NCBI RefSeq assembly: GCF_036421855.1
Contig: NZ_JAZGOK010000002.1
DNA from: Georgenia_B sunbinii
Lineage (GTDB): Bacteria > Actinomycetota > Actinomycetes > Actinomycetales > Actinomycetaceae
DNA length: 64,000 nt
Direction: 5' to 3' (one strand)
The notes below the pieces were generated by a model, which was not told the DNA's origin, did not search any database, and saw only the letters and a program-made list of their open reading frames with translations. Each line of letters opens with the position of its first letter. Positions within the stretch are counted from its first letter, which is position 1. Below are positions 31,495-40,481 of this stretch, in pieces. Made by a program: the position numbers and the translations under genes.

Positions 31495-34025
31495 GCACCG
31501 GCCACGACGCCGCTACCGACACCGCCGCCACCAGCCACCTGCCGGCCGCCGGCCGCCGGCTGCCGGTGAGCACCTACCGCCTGCAGCTCGGGCCGGACCT
31601 CGGCTTCGACGCCGCCGCGGCGCTGCTGCCCTACCTTGCCGACCTCGGCGTGACCGACCTCTACCTCTCCCCCGTCCTGCAGGCGGCGCCAGGGTCCACC
31701 CACGGCTACGACGTCGTCGACCACTCCCGCATCTCCGACGTCATGGGCGGCCGAGGGGCCCTCGAGCGGCTGTGCCGGCAGGCGCACGACGCCGGGCTCG
31801 GCGTCGTCGTCGACGTCGTGCCCAACCACATGGCGGTGCCGACCCCGGCGTGGCACAACCAGGCGCTGTGGTCGGTCCTCAAGGAGGGGCCGCAGTCCCC
31901 CTACGCGTCCTGGTTCGACGTCGGGCAGCTCGACGAGAGCGCCGGGATCCTCATGCCGGTGCTCGGCCGCCGGATCGGCGCCGTCCTCGCGTCGGGCGAG
32001 CTCACCGTCGACACCATGGTCGTGCCCACCGAGCCCGAGCTGGGCGAGCAGCACGTGCTGCGGTACTACGAGCACGTCTTCCCGGTCCGGCCGCAGACCG
32101 AGAACCTGCCGCTCACCGAGCTGCTCGACCGGCAGTTCTACCGGCTCTCGTACTGGCGGGTCGCCGACGAGGAGCTCAACTACCGGCGGTTCTTCGACGT
32201 CGACACGCTCGCCGCGCTGCGGGTCGAGGACCCCGAGGTGTTCGACGCGACGCACCGGGTCCTCCTCGAGCTGATGGCCGACGGTCACGTCGACGGCCTG
32301 CGGATCGACCACCCGGACGGCCTCGCCGATCCCCGTGGCTACTTCCAGCGGCTCCACGCCGTCACCGGGGGCGCGTGGGTGGTGGCCGAGAAGATCCTCG
32401 AGGGCGAGGAGACACTGCCGGCGGACTGGCAGGTTGCCGGCACCACCGGTTACGACGCCGCGTGGCGCATCCACGCGCTGCTGACCGATCCCAACGGCTC
32501 CGGGCCGTTGGGATCGGTGATGACCGAGGTCGCCGGGGACAGCCGTGGCGAGCTCACCGCGATGATCGACGAGGCCAAGCGCCAGATCATCGGTACGTCG
32601 CTGTACGCCGAGGTGCACCGGGTGGCGACCATCCTGCGCGAGCTGTGCGAGGAGGACGTCCGGCTGCGCGACCACACGCTGCGCTCCCTCGAGGACTGCG
32701 TCGTCGAGCTGCTCGTCGCCTTCGACCGCTACCGGGCCTACATCGTTCCCGGTGAGCCGGCGCCCGGCGCCAGCGAGCGGGCGCTGCGCGACGCGGCCGA
32801 GCTGGCCCGCGCCCGGCTCGACGCCGAGCGCCACGAGACCCTCGACGTCGTCATCGAGCTGCTGCTCGGCCACGAGGTCGGCACCGCCGGACGCATCCGC
32901 GAGGCCCGCCGCGAGGAGCTGATGGTCCGCTTCCAGCAGACCAGCGGCGCCGTCATGGCCAAGGGGGTGGAAGACACCGCCTACTACCGGTGGACCCACC
33001 TGGTGAGCCTGTGCGAGGTCGGCGGAGCGCCCAAGCGCTTCGGGATCAGCGAGGACGAGCTGCACGCCTGGGTGCGCGACACCATGCTCACCCACCCGGC
33101 CACGATGACGGCCGGCACCACCCACGACACCAAGCGCGGCGAGGACGTCCGCGCCCGCCTCGGGGTGCTGTCCCAGCTCGGCGAGGACTGGGAGACGCTG
33201 GTGCGTGAGCTGCGCGAGGCCACCGCCGAGCTGCGCCCCGCGGACATCGACGGCCGCGCCGAGAACCTGCTGTGGCAGACCCTCGCCGGGACATGGACCG
33301 ACGACGGCCCGATCACCGCCCAGCGGCTGCGCGACTACCTCACCAAGGCGGTGCGCGAGCAGAAGTCGTGGACCACCTGGACCGACCCGGACGAACCGCG
33401 CGAGCAGGCACTGCTCGACTACGCCGAGGCGCTACTCGAGCACCCCGACGTCGTCGCCGGCTTCACCGACTGGGTGAGCCGCACGGCCTCGCCGGTCCGG
33501 GCCGCCGTCCTCGGCGCCAAGCTGCTGCAGCTGACGCTCATCGGGGTCGCCGACGTCTACCAGGGCAGCGAGATCACCCAGACCTCGCTCGTGGACCCCG
33601 ACAACCGGCGCCCGGTCGACTTCACCGAGCTCGCCACCCGGCTCGCCCGGCTGGACTCCGGCGCCTCCCCCACCGACCTCGACGAGACCAAGCTCGCGCT
33701 CACCGCGGCCGCACTTCGGCTCCGGCGGCGCGAGCCGGCGGCGTTCGTCGGTGCCGAGGCCGGCTACCTGCCGCTGCCGACGAGCAGCGGGCACGTCGTG
33801 GCGTTCGCGCGGACCGACGCCACCGGCCCCCGTGCCGTCACCGTCGCCACCCGCCTCAGCGTCAGCCTCGAGGTGCACGGCGGCTTCGCCGAGCACACCC
33901 TCGTGCTGCCGGAGGGTGCCTGGCGCAACGTGCTCACCGGCAACACCTTCGACGCCGGCTCCTGCCGCCTCGCCGACGTCCTCGACCAGCTGCCGGTCGC
34001 CCTCCTCGAGCGGGTGGACCGATGA
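31491..34025 (+). CDS. treY: Maltooligosyltrehalose synthase
   Basis: Isomerises the reducing-end alpha-1,4 link of maltodextrin to an alpha,alpha-1,1 link; 844 residues, GH13_26. The N-terminal STYRLQLGPDLGFDAAAALL, LYLSPVLQAAPGSTHGYDV, GVVVDVVPNHMA and the HVDGLRIDHPDGLADP block (nucleophile Asp) are typical, and VAEKILEGEETLP carries the acid/base Glu. AGGACGC-type ribosome-binding bases (GAGGAGG) precede ATG 31491. It overlaps glgX and treZ by four bases each. Confidence 0.95.
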   Translation: MSTGHDAATDTAATSHLPAAGRRLPVSTYRLQLGPDLGFDAAAALLPYLADLGVTDLYLSPVLQAAPGSTHGYDVVDHSRISDVMGGRGALERLCRQAHDAGLGVVVDVVPNHMAVPTPAWHNQALWSVLKEGPQSPYASWFDVGQLDESAGILMPVLGRRIGAVLASGELTVDTMVVPTEPELGEQHVLRYYEHVFPVRPQTENLPLTELLDRQFYRLSYWRVADEELNYRRFFDVDTLAALRVEDPEVFDATHRVLLELMADGHVDGLRIDHPDGLADPRGYFQRLHAVTGGAWVVAEKILEGEETLPADWQVAGTTGYDAAWRIHALLTDPNGSGPLGSVMTEVAGDSRGELTAMIDEAKRQIIGTSLYAEVHRVATILRELCEEDVRLRDHTLRSLEDCVVELLVAFDRYRAYIVPGEPAPGASERALRDAAELARARLDAERHETLDVVIELLLGHEVGTAGRIREARREELMVRFQQTSGAVMAKGVEDTAYYRWTHLVSLCEVGGAPKRFGISEDELHAWVRDTMLTHPATMTAGTTHDTKRGEDVRARLGVLSQLGEDWETLVRELREATAELRPADIDGRAENLLWQTLAGTWTDDGPITAQRLRDYLTKAVREQKSWTTWTDPDEPREQALLDYAEALLEHPDVVAGFTDWVSRTASPVRAAVLGAKLLQLTLIGVADVYQGSEITQTSLVDPDNRRPVDFTELATRLARLDSGASPTDLDETKLALTAAALRLRRREPAAFVGAEAGYLPLPTSSGHVVAFARTDATGPRAVTVATRLSVSLEVHGGFAEHTLVLPEGAWRNVLTGNTFDAGSCRLADVLDQLPVALLERVDR

Positions 34026-35776
34026 CCGGCCACCGGCCCACGGTGTGGGTACCGGTCGCCGCGCAGGTCGAGCTCAGCCGCCGCGGCGAGGACGCGCGGA
34101 CCGCGCTCGTCGCCGGTGGCGACGGCTGGTGGACCGCGCCCGAGGAGCTGGCCGGCGGCACCGACTACCTGCTCCACCTCGACGGCGGACCCGGCCGGCC
34201 CGACCCCCGCAGCGGCTGGCAGCCGCACGGCGTCCACGACGCCACCCGGGTCTACGACCCCACCGGGTTCCGCTGGACCGACGGCGACTGGCGCGGCCGC
34301 TCGAGCCTCGGCGCGGTCATCTACGAGCTGCACGTCGCCACCTTCACCGGTGCCGGCACCTTCGACGCCGCGATCGAGCGGCTCGACCATCTCGTCGACC
34401 TCGGCGTGGACATGGTCGAGCTCATGCCGGTGGCACCGTTCCCCGGCGAGCACGGCTGGGGCTACGACGGCGTCTCGCTCTACGCGGTCCACGACCCGTA
34501 CGGCGGGCCTGCCGGGCTGCAGCGCTTCGTCGACGCCGCCCACGCCCGCGACCTGGCGGTCTGCCTCGACGTCGTCTACAACCACCTCGGGCCGGCCGGG
34601 AACTACCTCGCGGAGTTCGGGCCGTACTTCACCGACCGCCACCACACGCCGTGGGGCTGGGCGGTCAACCTCGACGGCCCCGACGCCGGACCGGTGCGCG
34701 ACTACCTCATCGGCAACGCGCTGCGCTGGCTGCGGGACTTCCACATCGACGCGCTGCGGCTCGACGCCGTGCACGCGCTCATCGACGACTCGCCCCGCCA
34801 TCTGCTGGCCGAGCTGTCGGACGCCGTCGCAGAGCTGTCCGAGCAGGTGGGGCGGCCGCTGTCGCTCATCGCCGAGTCTGACCTCAACGACGCCCGGATG
34901 GTCACCCCCACCGCCGACGGCGGCCTGGGCATGACCGCCCAGTGGGACGACGACGTCCACCACGCGCTGCATGCCCGGCTCACCGGGGAGCGGCACGGCT
35001 ACTACGTGAGCTTCGGTCCCACCGAGGTGCTGCGCCAGGCGATCGACGAGGTGTTCGTCCACGCCGGCAGCTACTCCGAGTTCCGCGGGAAGGTGTGGGG
35101 CGCGCCGGTGCCGGCGGACGTCGACGCCCGCCGGTTCGTCGTCTTCGCGCAGAACCACGACCAGGTCGGCAACCGCGCCGTCGGGGACCGGCCCAGCCGG
35201 GTGCTCGACGACGGTCAGCTGGCGGTCTCTGCCGCGCTTGTCATCCTCGGCCCGTTCACCCCGATGCTCTTCATGGGCGAGGAGTGGGGGGCGCGCACCC
35301 CGTTCCAGTACTTCACCGACCACGACGCCGAGCTCGGCGAGGCGATCCGCCGGGGACGGACCGCGGAGTTCAGCTCCCACGGCTGGACCGAGATCTACGG
35401 CGGCGACGTCGAGGTGCCCGACCCACAGTCACCGGCCACCGTCGAGGCGAGCCGGCTGGACTGGTCGGAGCCGAGCCGCCCGCGCCACGCCCGGATGCTG
35501 CGCTTCTACCGCGACCTCATCGGGCTGCGCCGCGCCGAGCCGGAGGTCGCCTCCGGTGAGCGCTCCGCCACCCGGGTCGACACCGACCCGGCAGGTCGGT
35601 GGCTGGTGCTGCGGCGCGGGAGCGTCGCCGTCGTCGTCAATCTCGACGCCGCCACGGTCGAGGTGGACCTCGGCGCACCGGTGGGCGAGACGCTCCTCGG
35701 CTGGTCCGGCGACGCCGTGGTCAACGGCTCGACGGTCGGTCTGCCGGGGCACGACGTGCTCGTCGTGCGGTGCTGA
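34022..35776 (+). CDS. treZ: Maltooligosyltrehalose trehalohydrolase
   Basis: Releases trehalose from maltooligosyltrehalose; 584 residues, GH13_10. Catalytic residues are Asp248 in LRLDAVHAL, Glu285 in LIAESDLND and Asp380 in QNHDQVGN. VIYELHVATFTGAGTFDAA and PFPGEHGWGYDGV are family signatures. ATG 34022 overlaps the treY stop (ATGA); earlier open sequence lies inside treY in another frame. Together with glgX and treY it forms a complete glycogen-to-trehalose route, relevant to osmotic and desiccation tolerance (family knowledge). Confidence 0.95.
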   Translation: MTGHRPTVWVPVAAQVELSRRGEDARTALVAGGDGWWTAPEELAGGTDYLLHLDGGPGRPDPRSGWQPHGVHDATRVYDPTGFRWTDGDWRGRSSLGAVIYELHVATFTGAGTFDAAIERLDHLVDLGVDMVELMPVAPFPGEHGWGYDGVSLYAVHDPYGGPAGLQRFVDAAHARDLAVCLDVVYNHLGPAGNYLAEFGPYFTDRHHTPWGWAVNLDGPDAGPVRDYLIGNALRWLRDFHIDALRLDAVHALIDDSPRHLLAELSDAVAELSEQVGRPLSLIAESDLNDARMVTPTADGGLGMTAQWDDDVHHALHARLTGERHGYYVSFGPTEVLRQAIDEVFVHAGSYSEFRGKVWGAPVPADVDARRFVVFAQNHDQVGNRAVGDRPSRVLDDGQLAVSAALVILGPFTPMLFMGEEWGARTPFQYFTDHDAELGEAIRRGRTAEFSSHGWTEIYGGDVEVPDPQSPATVEASRLDWSEPSRPRHARMLRFYRDLIGLRRAEPEVASGERSATRVDTDPAGRWLVLRRGSVAVVVNLDAATVEVDLGAPVGETLLGWSGDAVVNGSTVGLPGHDVLVVRC

Positions 35777-35794
35777 GGGCAGCGCCGAGTTCAC

Positions 35795-35800
35795 TAGGCT
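35795..35800 (+). promoter_or_regulatory. Putative -10 box upstream of the 160-residue protein gene
   Basis: TAGGCT, followed by about 24 bases of leader containing CCGGAGG six bases before GTG 35831. Confidence 0.45.
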
Positions 35801-35830
35801 GGACGCGCACACCTACTCCGGAGGTTTTTT

Positions 35831-36313
35831 GTGACCGAGACCGTCGTCGTCCTCACCGAGGACGCCCTGCGTCCCAGTGACGCCCGCCAGATCGTGGAGT
35901 ACTTCGGGGACCGGGACGTGACGTTCCAGGTGCTCGTACCGGCGGACACCGAGCGCAACGTCTTCGTCGACGTCATCGACGCCCTCGGGATGCTCGACCT
36001 GCGCGAGGCGTGGGAGGACCTCACCGAGGAGCCCGACGCCCCCGCCGCCCGGCTGGAGGCCAGCGAGTCGGTGTCGACCTCGCTGTCCCGGTTCGACGAC
36101 GTCGGCGCGAACGCCGAGGGCGTCGTCGTCCAGGACGACCCGCTGCCCGCTCTGGTGCAGGCGGTGAACAACCACCGTGCGGCGGAGGTCGTCGTCGTCA
36201 CGACGCCCAAGCTGCTGAGCGACACGCTGCGCCGGGACTGGGCCTCCCGGGCCCGGCGCGAGCTCGGTGTCCCGGTGCTCCACCTCTACACCGGGTCCAG
36301 CATCGTCGGCTGA
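35831..36313 (+). CDS. Conserved actinobacterial hypothetical protein (UspA-like fold suspected)
   Basis: A 160-residue acidic protein that I cannot name with confidence. Alternating hydrophobic strands (VVVLTEDAL, VTFQVLVPAD, EVVVVTTPKL, VPVLHLYTGSS) spaced by helices suggest a Rossmann-like or universal-stress-like alpha/beta fold. A Pro/Ala acidic stretch (EEPDAPAARLEASES) divides it. No ATP-binding GxxGxxxxxxxS/T signature of UspA is visible, so a binding role is only a guess. Its own promoter and a strong ribosome-binding site before GTG 35831 suggest real expression. Confidence 0.7.
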   Translation: MTETVVVLTEDALRPSDARQIVEYFGDRDVTFQVLVPADTERNVFVDVIDALGMLDLREAWEDLTEEPDAPAARLEASESVSTSLSRFDDVGANAEGVVVQDDPLPALVQAVNNHRAAEVVVVTTPKLLSDTLRRDWASRARRELGVPVLHLYTGSSIVG

Positions 36314-36321
36314 GGCCGGCG

Positions 36322-36347
36322 GCCGCGGGCTGTGGTCAGCCCGCGGC
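36322..36347. terminator. Bidirectional hairpin between convergent genes
   Basis: GCCGCGGGCT (36322-36331), loop GTGGTC, and AGCCCGCGGC (36338-36347) form a perfect 10-bp stem between the 160-residue protein gene (plus) and the FemAB gene (minus). Degenerate copies of its arms continue to 36388. Confidence 0.65.
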
Positions 36348-36388
36348 GCTGTGGTCAGCCGGCGGGCAACGTCAGCCCGCGGGCAACG

Positions 36389-37432
36389 TCAGCCGGCGGC
36401 GCCCCGCAGCCGGGACCGGAGCTCGCCCGCCTTCACCGCGGCCCACCGCTTGGCGGCCAGCGCCCGCACGAGGGCGTCGTAGACCCGCGGCCGCACCGGC
36501 AGGTCCCACGCGGGGGCGACCTCGGTGATCTCCTTCTCGAACTTCGTCTTGAACTGGGTGAGCCCGTTGAGCCCGGGGAACCGTTCGGAGCCGGCGCCGG
36601 CGAGGTCGTAGCTCGTCACGCCCTCGTCGCGCAGGGTGCGGATGATGGTCCAGTGGAGCAGGTCGGCGGCGTAGGCCTGCCGTGCCTCGGCGCTGGACGC
36701 CCCCACCGAGTACAGCGCGGCGCGGTCGCTGACGACGACCAGTGCCCAGGCCAGCACCCGGCCCTCGCGGCGCACGACGAACACCCGCGCGTGCTCCGGC
36801 CCGAGGGTCTCGAGCATGTCCAGGTAGCGCTGCGCCGGGTGCGGCCCGAAGCCCTCACGCTCGCCGGTCTCGACGAAGACCTCGTAGAGCTCGGCGAACT
36901 CCGCCGGGCCCAGCCCGGTCTCCTCGGCGGCGACGAGGGACTCGTCCTTCATCGCCTTGCGGATCGCGCGGCGGCCCTGCTGCTTCATCGCGGCGAAGAC
37001 GTCGTCCTCGCTGCGGTCGAGGTCGACGACGACGGTGCGGTCGTAGGTGATGCCCTGGAGGACGGGGCGCAGGTCGGTGGCCTCCGCCCGGGCGTGCAGC
37101 CGGACGTAGACCAACCGCGGGTCGATCTCCTTGAGCGACGCGACGAGCCGGCGGCGCAGGTCCGCCTCCCGGGCCGCGGTCGGCTCGACGAGCCACACCG
37201 GCCCGTTCTTCGCCCACAGGTAGTTCAGCCCACCCGGGCCGTGGACCTTGGTGAGGGAGACGACGGCGGCGGGGCCGGCGTCGTCGGAGTAGGCCAGCCG
37301 TCCCCAGTGCTCCCGGCCGGCGACGCGGTCGTCGAACCGCGACCAGACCGGTGCCTGCTCGATCGGTAGCGGGGTTCCGCTGGCCAGCTGCCGGTAGGTG
37401 GCGTCGTCCACCGGACGCAGCCCGGCCGTCAT
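36389..37432 (-). CDS. FemAB-like peptidoglycan bridge aminoacyltransferase, copy 2
   Basis: A 347-residue protein of the FemABX family (two GNAT-like domains). FemABX enzymes add amino acids from aminoacyl-tRNA to the stem-peptide side chain of lipid II. Typical blocks are LPIEQAPVWSRF near the start, NYLWAKNGPVWLVEPT, DPRLVYVRLHARA, KQQGRRAIRKAM and, at the C-terminus, HWTIIRTLRDEGVTSYDLAG with FKTKFEKEITEV. It is similar along its whole length to the upstream gene, whose stop overlaps its ATG by four bases. Added amino acid unknown. Confidence 0.85.
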   Translation of the reverse strand: MTAGLRPVDDATYRQLASGTPLPIEQAPVWSRFDDRVAGREHWGRLAYSDDAGPAAVVSLTKVHGPGGLNYLWAKNGPVWLVEPTAAREADLRRRLVASLKEIDPRLVYVRLHARAEATDLRPVLQGITYDRTVVVDLDRSEDDVFAAMKQQGRRAIRKAMKDESLVAAEETGLGPAEFAELYEVFVETGEREGFGPHPAQRYLDMLETLGPEHARVFVVRREGRVLAWALVVVSDRAALYSVGASSAEARQAYAADLLHWTIIRTLRDEGVTSYDLAGAGSERFPGLNGLTQFKTKFEKEITEVAPAWDLPVRPRVYDALVRALAAKRWAAVKAGELRSRLRGAAG

Positions 37433-38481
37433 GACGACACCTCGCCGCGCACCGAGCTCAGTGCCCTGCGGGCGGTGTCCAGCGTGCGGCGCTTGGTACG
37501 CAGGGCGGTCTGCAGGGCCGCGTAGGTCCGGGGCCGCACGGCCACGTCCCACGCGGCCGGGACCTCGGTGATCTCCTCGGCGAACTTGGTCTTCATGGTG
37601 GTCAGTGCCTCCAGCGAGGGGGCCAGCTCGGAGCCGATCCCCATGAGGTCGAAGGTCCGTACGCCCTCGTCGCGCAGCGTACGGATGATGTGCCAGTAGA
37701 GCTGGGTGGGCGCGTCGTGGGCGCGCCCCGCCGCCGTGCTGGCGGCGTAGTAGGCGGTCGCGGCGCCGTCGTGCACGGTGACGATCGTCCAGGCCTGCAC
37801 GACGCCGTCGTGGCGGCCGACGAACAGCCGGGCGACGTCGGGGCCCAGCGCGTCGAGCATGGTGGTGTACACCGAGGCCGGGTGCAGGCCGAAGCCGTCG
37901 CGCTCCGCGGTCTCCTGGAGGACGTCGTACATCTCGGCGAAGTCCGCCGCCGGCAGCCCGGTCTCCTCGGTGCACTCGACGGGCTGCTCGCGCAGCCCCT
38001 TGCGCAGGTCGCGCCGGCCGCGCTTCTTCATCGCGGCGAGGATCTCGTCGTCGTCGCGGCCGTCGATGTCGACGACGACGGTCCGGTCGTAGGTGACCGA
38101 CTGCAGCAGCCGGTGGTGGTGCTCGGTCGGGTGCGCGGCGTGGAGGCGGACGAAGACCAGGCGCGGGTCGACCGCTCGCACCCCGGCGACGAGCCGGTCC
38201 TCGAGCAGCCGCTCGAGCTCCGGCGTCGGCTCGACGAACCAGACCGGTCCATTCTTGGCCCACAGGAAGCGGAAGCCGCGGGCGACGTACTCCGCCAGTG
38301 CGACGACCGCGGTGAGGTCCTGGTCGACGTAGAACGCGAACCGCTTCCACGGCCGCCGGCCGGGGACCGCGCGGTCGTAGTCGTCCCAGACGAGCGACTG
38401 CTCGACCGGGAGGTCGATGGTCGCCGTCAGTGCCTCGAACTCCTCGTTGCTCAGCGGTACGAGCCGGTTGCGCTCCACCAC
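37429..38481 (-). CDS. FemAB-like peptidoglycan bridge aminoacyltransferase, copy 1
   Basis: A 350-residue FemABX family protein, first of a tandem pair. It shares with copy 2 the order LPVEQSLVWDDY, FLWAKNGPVWFVEPTP, DPRLVFVRLHA, TYDRTVVVDIDG, KKRGRRDLRKGL, YWHIIRTLRDEGVRTFDLMG and MKTKFAEEITEVPAAWD, which shows recent or constrained duplication. GTG 38481 has AAAGGACG about eight bases upstream and a TAGGCT -10 box further up. Each paralogue probably adds one bridge residue or works on a different position (inference). Confidence 0.85.
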   Translation of the reverse strand: MVERNRLVPLSNEEFEALTATIDLPVEQSLVWDDYDRAVPGRRPWKRFAFYVDQDLTAVVALAEYVARGFRFLWAKNGPVWFVEPTPELERLLEDRLVAGVRAVDPRLVFVRLHAAHPTEHHHRLLQSVTYDRTVVVDIDGRDDDEILAAMKKRGRRDLRKGLREQPVECTEETGLPAADFAEMYDVLQETAERDGFGLHPASVYTTMLDALGPDVARLFVGRHDGVVQAWTIVTVHDGAATAYYAASTAAGRAHDAPTQLYWHIIRTLRDEGVRTFDLMGIGSELAPSLEALTTMKTKFAEEITEVPAAWDVAVRPRTYAALQTALRTKRRTLDTARRALSSVRGEVSS

Positions 38482-38502
38482 ATCACCGTCCTTTCGGCCC
38501 CC

Positions 38503-38508
38503 AGCCTA
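38503..38508 (-). promoter_or_regulatory. Putative -10 box of the FemAB pair
   Basis: TAGGCT on the minus strand, about 22 bases before GTG 38481, with AAAGGACG in the leader. Confidence 0.45.
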
Positions 38509-38593
38509 GGTCGGCGGCCGGCCGGTGGGCGCGAGGTGGCCCGGGCGCGGTGCCCGGAACCGCCGCCGCGCTGCGTGAGGTGCGTCTCTCGGC

Positions 38594-39574
38594 TCAGCCG
38601 AGGTAGGCGTCGGCGAGCAGCTCGACCGACCGCACCCGCTGCTCCACGGTGCCGCCCTGGTGGGCCACCATGAGCTCGTCGGCTCCCGAGCTCTGGACGA
38701 AGGCCTCGACCTGCTCGAGCACCCGGTCCGGGGTACCGACGGCGCTGTGCGTCATCATCTGGTGCAGGTGCTGCGCCTGGGGCGACCGGAGGAGCGAGTC
38801 GGCCTGCTCGTCGGTGTAGCTGGTCCCGGGCCGCAGCAGCAGTGCGACGCGGCTGCGCATGAGGTCCTCGACCTGGCGCTCGGCGTCGTCCTGGTTGTCG
38901 CTGGCGACGACGTTCATCGCGGCGATGACGTACGGCTCGGCGAGCTGCTCGGAGGGCTCGAAGTCGCGCCGGTAGCGCGCGATCGCGTCGTGCATCGCCG
39001 CCGGCGCAAAGTGCGAGGCGAACGAGTAGGGCAGCCCGAGGGCAGCGGCGAGCGAGGCGCCGAACAGCGACGATCCGAGGATGTAGATCGGCACGTCGGT
39101 GCCCGCGCCGGGGTAGGCGCTCACCCCAGGGATGAGGCTGTTGCCGGTGAGGTAGCCCTGCAGCTCCTGGACGTCCTGCGGGAAGGTCTCGGCCGAGTTC
39201 GCGTCGCGTCGCAGTGCCCGCAGGGTGTTCTGGTCGGTGCCCGGCGCCCGGCCCAGCCCCAGGTCGATCCGCCCGGGGTGCAGGCTGGCCAGCGTGCCGA
39301 ACTGCTCGGCGATGAGGAGAGGTGCGTGGTTGGGCAGCATGATGCCGCCCGAGCCGAGCCGGATGGTCGAGGTGTGGGCCGCGACGTGGGCGATGAGCAC
39401 CGACGTCGCCGAGGACGCGATGGTGGCCATGTTGTGGTGCTCGGCGTACCAGACCCGGCGATAACCGTGCTTCTCGGCGGCCTGGGCGAGCGCCACCGTG
39501 GCGGCGAGCCCGTCGGCGATGGACTCGGTCTTGCCGACCGACGCGAGATCGAGCATGGAGAGCGGAAGAGCCAC
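38594..39574 (-). CDS. LLM-class flavin-dependent oxidoreductase
   Basis: Bacterial-luciferase-like monooxygenase fold, 326 residues. VWYAEHHNMA, IRLGSGGIMLPNHAPL, GRIDLGLGRAPGTDQ and PIYILGSSLFGASLAA match the YhbW/CmoJ-type group of small LLM proteins. Flavin (FMN or F420) and substrate cannot be settled from sequence. GTG 39574 gives the family N-terminus (ALPLSMLDLASVG) with AAAGGTG eight bases upstream; ATG 39592 is an alternative but has no ribosome-binding site. No operon partners overlap it. Confidence 0.85.
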   Translation of the reverse strand: MALPLSMLDLASVGKTESIADGLAATVALAQAAEKHGYRRVWYAEHHNMATIASSATSVLIAHVAAHTSTIRLGSGGIMLPNHAPLLIAEQFGTLASLHPGRIDLGLGRAPGTDQNTLRALRRDANSAETFPQDVQELQGYLTGNSLIPGVSAYPGAGTDVPIYILGSSLFGASLAAALGLPYSFASHFAPAAMHDAIARYRRDFEPSEQLAEPYVIAAMNVVASDNQDDAERQVEDLMRSRVALLLRPGTSYTDEQADSLLRSPQAQHLHQMMTHSAVGTPDRVLEQVEAFVQSSGADELMVAHQGGTVEQRVRSVELLADAYLG

Positions 39575-39602
39575 GGCAGGAGCACCTTTCATCGGGACAG
39601 TC

Positions 39603-39623
39603 GTGTCGCCGGTCGGGCGACAC
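39603..39623 (-). terminator. Hairpin between yaaA and the LLM gene
   Basis: GTGTCGCC (39603-39610), loop GGTCG, GGCGACAC (39616-39623). It could end the yaaA transcript or lie in the leader of the LLM gene, which starts 29 bases downstream on the minus strand. Confidence 0.5.
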
Positions 39624-39653
39624 CTGCCGACTGAACGTCCGGCGGCCCGGATT

Positions 39654-40433
39654 TCATCCCGTCGTGGCGGCCACGGCCGACGGCGGGACGGGCGTGACGG
39701 CCAGCTGCCAGGGTGCGCCGGCTCGGGCCGGCGCGCTGAGCCGGACGTCGAAGGCGGCGGCGAGGGTGGCTGCCAGCTGCTCGACGCTGCTCACCCGCGC
39801 GTCGGTGCGGCACAGGAAACCGGCGACGAGGCCCCGGGTGTACTTGGCGTGGTGGCTGGCGCCGGGCACCTGGACCTGGACCCAGCGCTCGGCGGCGGGT
39901 CCGGTGGGCCGGCCGGCAGCCGCGTAGCCCGACGAGCGGCAGTCGACGACGACGCCGCTGCCGGCCTCGCGGGTGAGCACCGGACCGAGGTGAGGGCGCC
40001 AGAACGCTGCCAGCGGTCCGACCTCGGGCAGCCGGGCACCGATCGACATCCGGTAGGGCGCGACGGCGTCGCCCAGGCGCAGCGCACCGTGCAGCGCGGA
40101 CACCACGACGATCCGGCGGGTCGCCCGGCGTCGGGCACCGGTGTCCATACCGGCGAGGTCCATCGCGTCGAACAGCACACCGGTGTAGAGCCGGCGGACA
40201 GGGACGGCCGGCGCGGTCGACAGCCGGGTGTTGCGGGCGATCTCGGCCACGAGGTTCGGGCTCACCCCGAGCAGCTCGGCGGCGTCGGGCCGGGCACTGA
40301 CCGCGGCCAGCGCCTCGCTCAGCTCCCGGCGCTGCGCAGCGAGCTCGGGGAAGCTCAACGACCCCGGGTCGGTCGCCGTGCCACGGGATCGGGCGGTCTT
40401 GGACTCCGACGGGGGTAGCAGGATGAGCACCAC
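39654..40433 (-). CDS. yaaA: YaaA/DUF328 family peroxide-stress protein
   Basis: A 259-residue protein of the YaaA (UPF0246) family. LLPPSESK at the N-terminus, SALHGALRLGDAVAPYRMSI near 112-131 and SHHAKYTRGLV near 205 are the conserved motifs. E. coli YaaA lowers free intracellular iron and oxidative damage and has been found to bind DNA; how far that applies to this actinobacterial member is unknown. It is divergent from rlmA with a 48-base gap. Confidence 0.88.
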   Translation of the reverse strand: MVLILLPPSESKTARSRGTATDPGSLSFPELAAQRRELSEALAAVSARPDAAELLGVSPNLVAEIARNTRLSTAPAVPVRRLYTGVLFDAMDLAGMDTGARRRATRRIVVVSALHGALRLGDAVAPYRMSIGARLPEVGPLAAFWRPHLGPVLTREAGSGVVVDCRSSGYAAAGRPTGPAAERWVQVQVPGASHHAKYTRGLVAGFLCRTDARVSSVEQLAATLAAAFDVRLSAPARAGAPWQLAVTPVPPSAVAATTG

Positions 40434-40469
40434 GGCAGCCTAGATGACCGGCGCCGTGAGGCTGCGCCG

Positions 40470-40475
40470 TAGGCT
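40470..40475 (+). promoter_or_regulatory. -10 box of a leaderless rlmA promoter
   Basis: TAGGCT, six bases, then the rlmA ATG at 40482. No Shine-Dalgarno sequence is seen. Confidence 0.55.
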
Positions 40476-40481
40476 GGCGCG

